Assembly: GCA_021802125.1 (NCBI GenBank)
Contig: JAKAAX010000001.1
Coordinates: forward strand, 236,622-300,621
DNA length: 64,000 nt
From: Thermoplasmata archaeon
GTDB taxonomy: Archaea; Thermoplasmatota; Thermoplasmata; Lutacidiplasmatales; UBA184
Direction of reading: 5' to 3'
Below are positions 63,842 to 64,000 of this stretch, in pieces. The notes beneath the pieces were generated by a model, which was given only the letters and a program-made list of their open reading frames with translations, made no database searches and was not told the DNA's origin. The first letter of the stretch is position 1, and every line of letters starts with the position of its first letter. The translations under genes and the position numbers were made by a program.

Positions 63842-64000
63842 GTGAGCCACAGAAAGCTCACGGGCCGCATCGTCCTCTCTCGTGAGGAGTGGGAAGCTCA
63901 CCTCGCAGAGGACGAGAAGGTCCGCCGCCGGGTGGGGGAGCTGGAGGCGAAACTCGCGGCCCAGGAAGGGCGGTCTCCTTTGCCTCCTTCGTGGGTCAAG
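63842..64000 (+). CDS. N-terminus of a possible transposase (partial)
   Basis: The frame is open to the right edge. It reads SHRKLTGRIVLSREEWEA and a charged coiled coil then LEAKLAAQEGRSPLPPSWV, similar to the N-terminal coiled coil and linker of IS66-like transposases. GTG 63842 follows a TATA-like gggtttatcc by about 30 nt. Only 53 codons are visible, so the call is weak. Confidence 0.4.
   Translation, partial: MSHRKLTGRIVLSREEWEAHLAEDEKVRRRVGELEAKLAAQEGRSPLPPSWVK

Overview
The window is archaeal chromosome. Direct evidence is a set of archaeal and eukaryotic-type information genes: ribosomal proteins eS17, eL31, eL39 and eS19, initiation factor aIF6, a PDCD5 homologue, transcription factor B overlapping a Gar1 gene, a group II chaperonin (thermosome) and a short cis-prenyltransferase. 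AT-rich TATA-like boxes often lie about 25 nt before start codons, which implies many leaderless mRNAs. The core DNA is very G+C-rich. The eS19-PDCD5-eL39-eL31-aIF6 order and the PKD-type surface proteins suggest a high-G+C euryarchaeote, perhaps in the Thermoplasmatota. That placement is inference and is not proven by anything in the window.

Layout. 0-7.6 kb: the 3' end of an FtsX-type permease, an SPFH-like zinc-ribbon protein, a membrane-anchored coiled-coil protein with a KaiC/RecA-like domain, a YdjM-like membrane hydrolase and a potassium-channel-like RCK protein with an odd filter. 7.6-10.3 kb: translation genes. 10.3-16.2 kb: a PKD-repeat surface protein, then a PP2C phosphatase, a von Willebrand A (TerY-like) protein and a protein kinase, which together form a TerY-P-type phosphorylation triad. 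16.2-22.3 kb: a molybdenum hydroxylase operon (MocA-like, XdhC-like, then HcrC, HcrA and HcrB of the 4-hydroxybenzoyl-CoA reductase type) ending in a ParB/SerK-like gene. 22.3-32.8 kb: housekeeping and processing genes (glycosyltransferase, PurN, TldE/TldD, TFB/Gar1, a ubiquitin-like protein, tRNA-Ser, phosphoglucose/phosphomannose isomerase). 32.9-38.5 kb: two tandem KaiC-like ATPases, the first with a tail of roughly 800 disordered residues, and a GT4 glycosyltransferase.

38.6-45 kb is an accessory island of visibly lower G+C that starts right after tRNA-Gln. It holds a P-loop ATPase, a DNA methyltransferase, a ribbon-helix-helix protein and a PD-(D/E)XK-like protein that together look like a restriction-modification or defence module, followed by decayed transposase DNA. 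45.2-58.4 kb returns to core DNA: an atypical SDR, nitroreductase, ITPase, thermosome, a membrane-anchored glycosidase, an Fn3 surface protein, a polysaccharide synthase-like GT2, a SAM methyltransferase and a cis-prenyltransferase. 58.8-64 kb is a second lower-G+C accessory stretch, starting right after tRNA-Ile. It has two nuclease-like proteins, a DUF4062-like protein, a 12-bp inverted repeat and the start of a possible transposase.

The parts most worth follow-up are the TerY-P-type triad with an inverted repeat at its promoter, the archaeal 4-hydroxybenzoyl-CoA reductase operon, the KaiC-like proteins with altered P-loops, and the two tRNA-linked defence-like islands. No rRNA gene or CRISPR array was seen.
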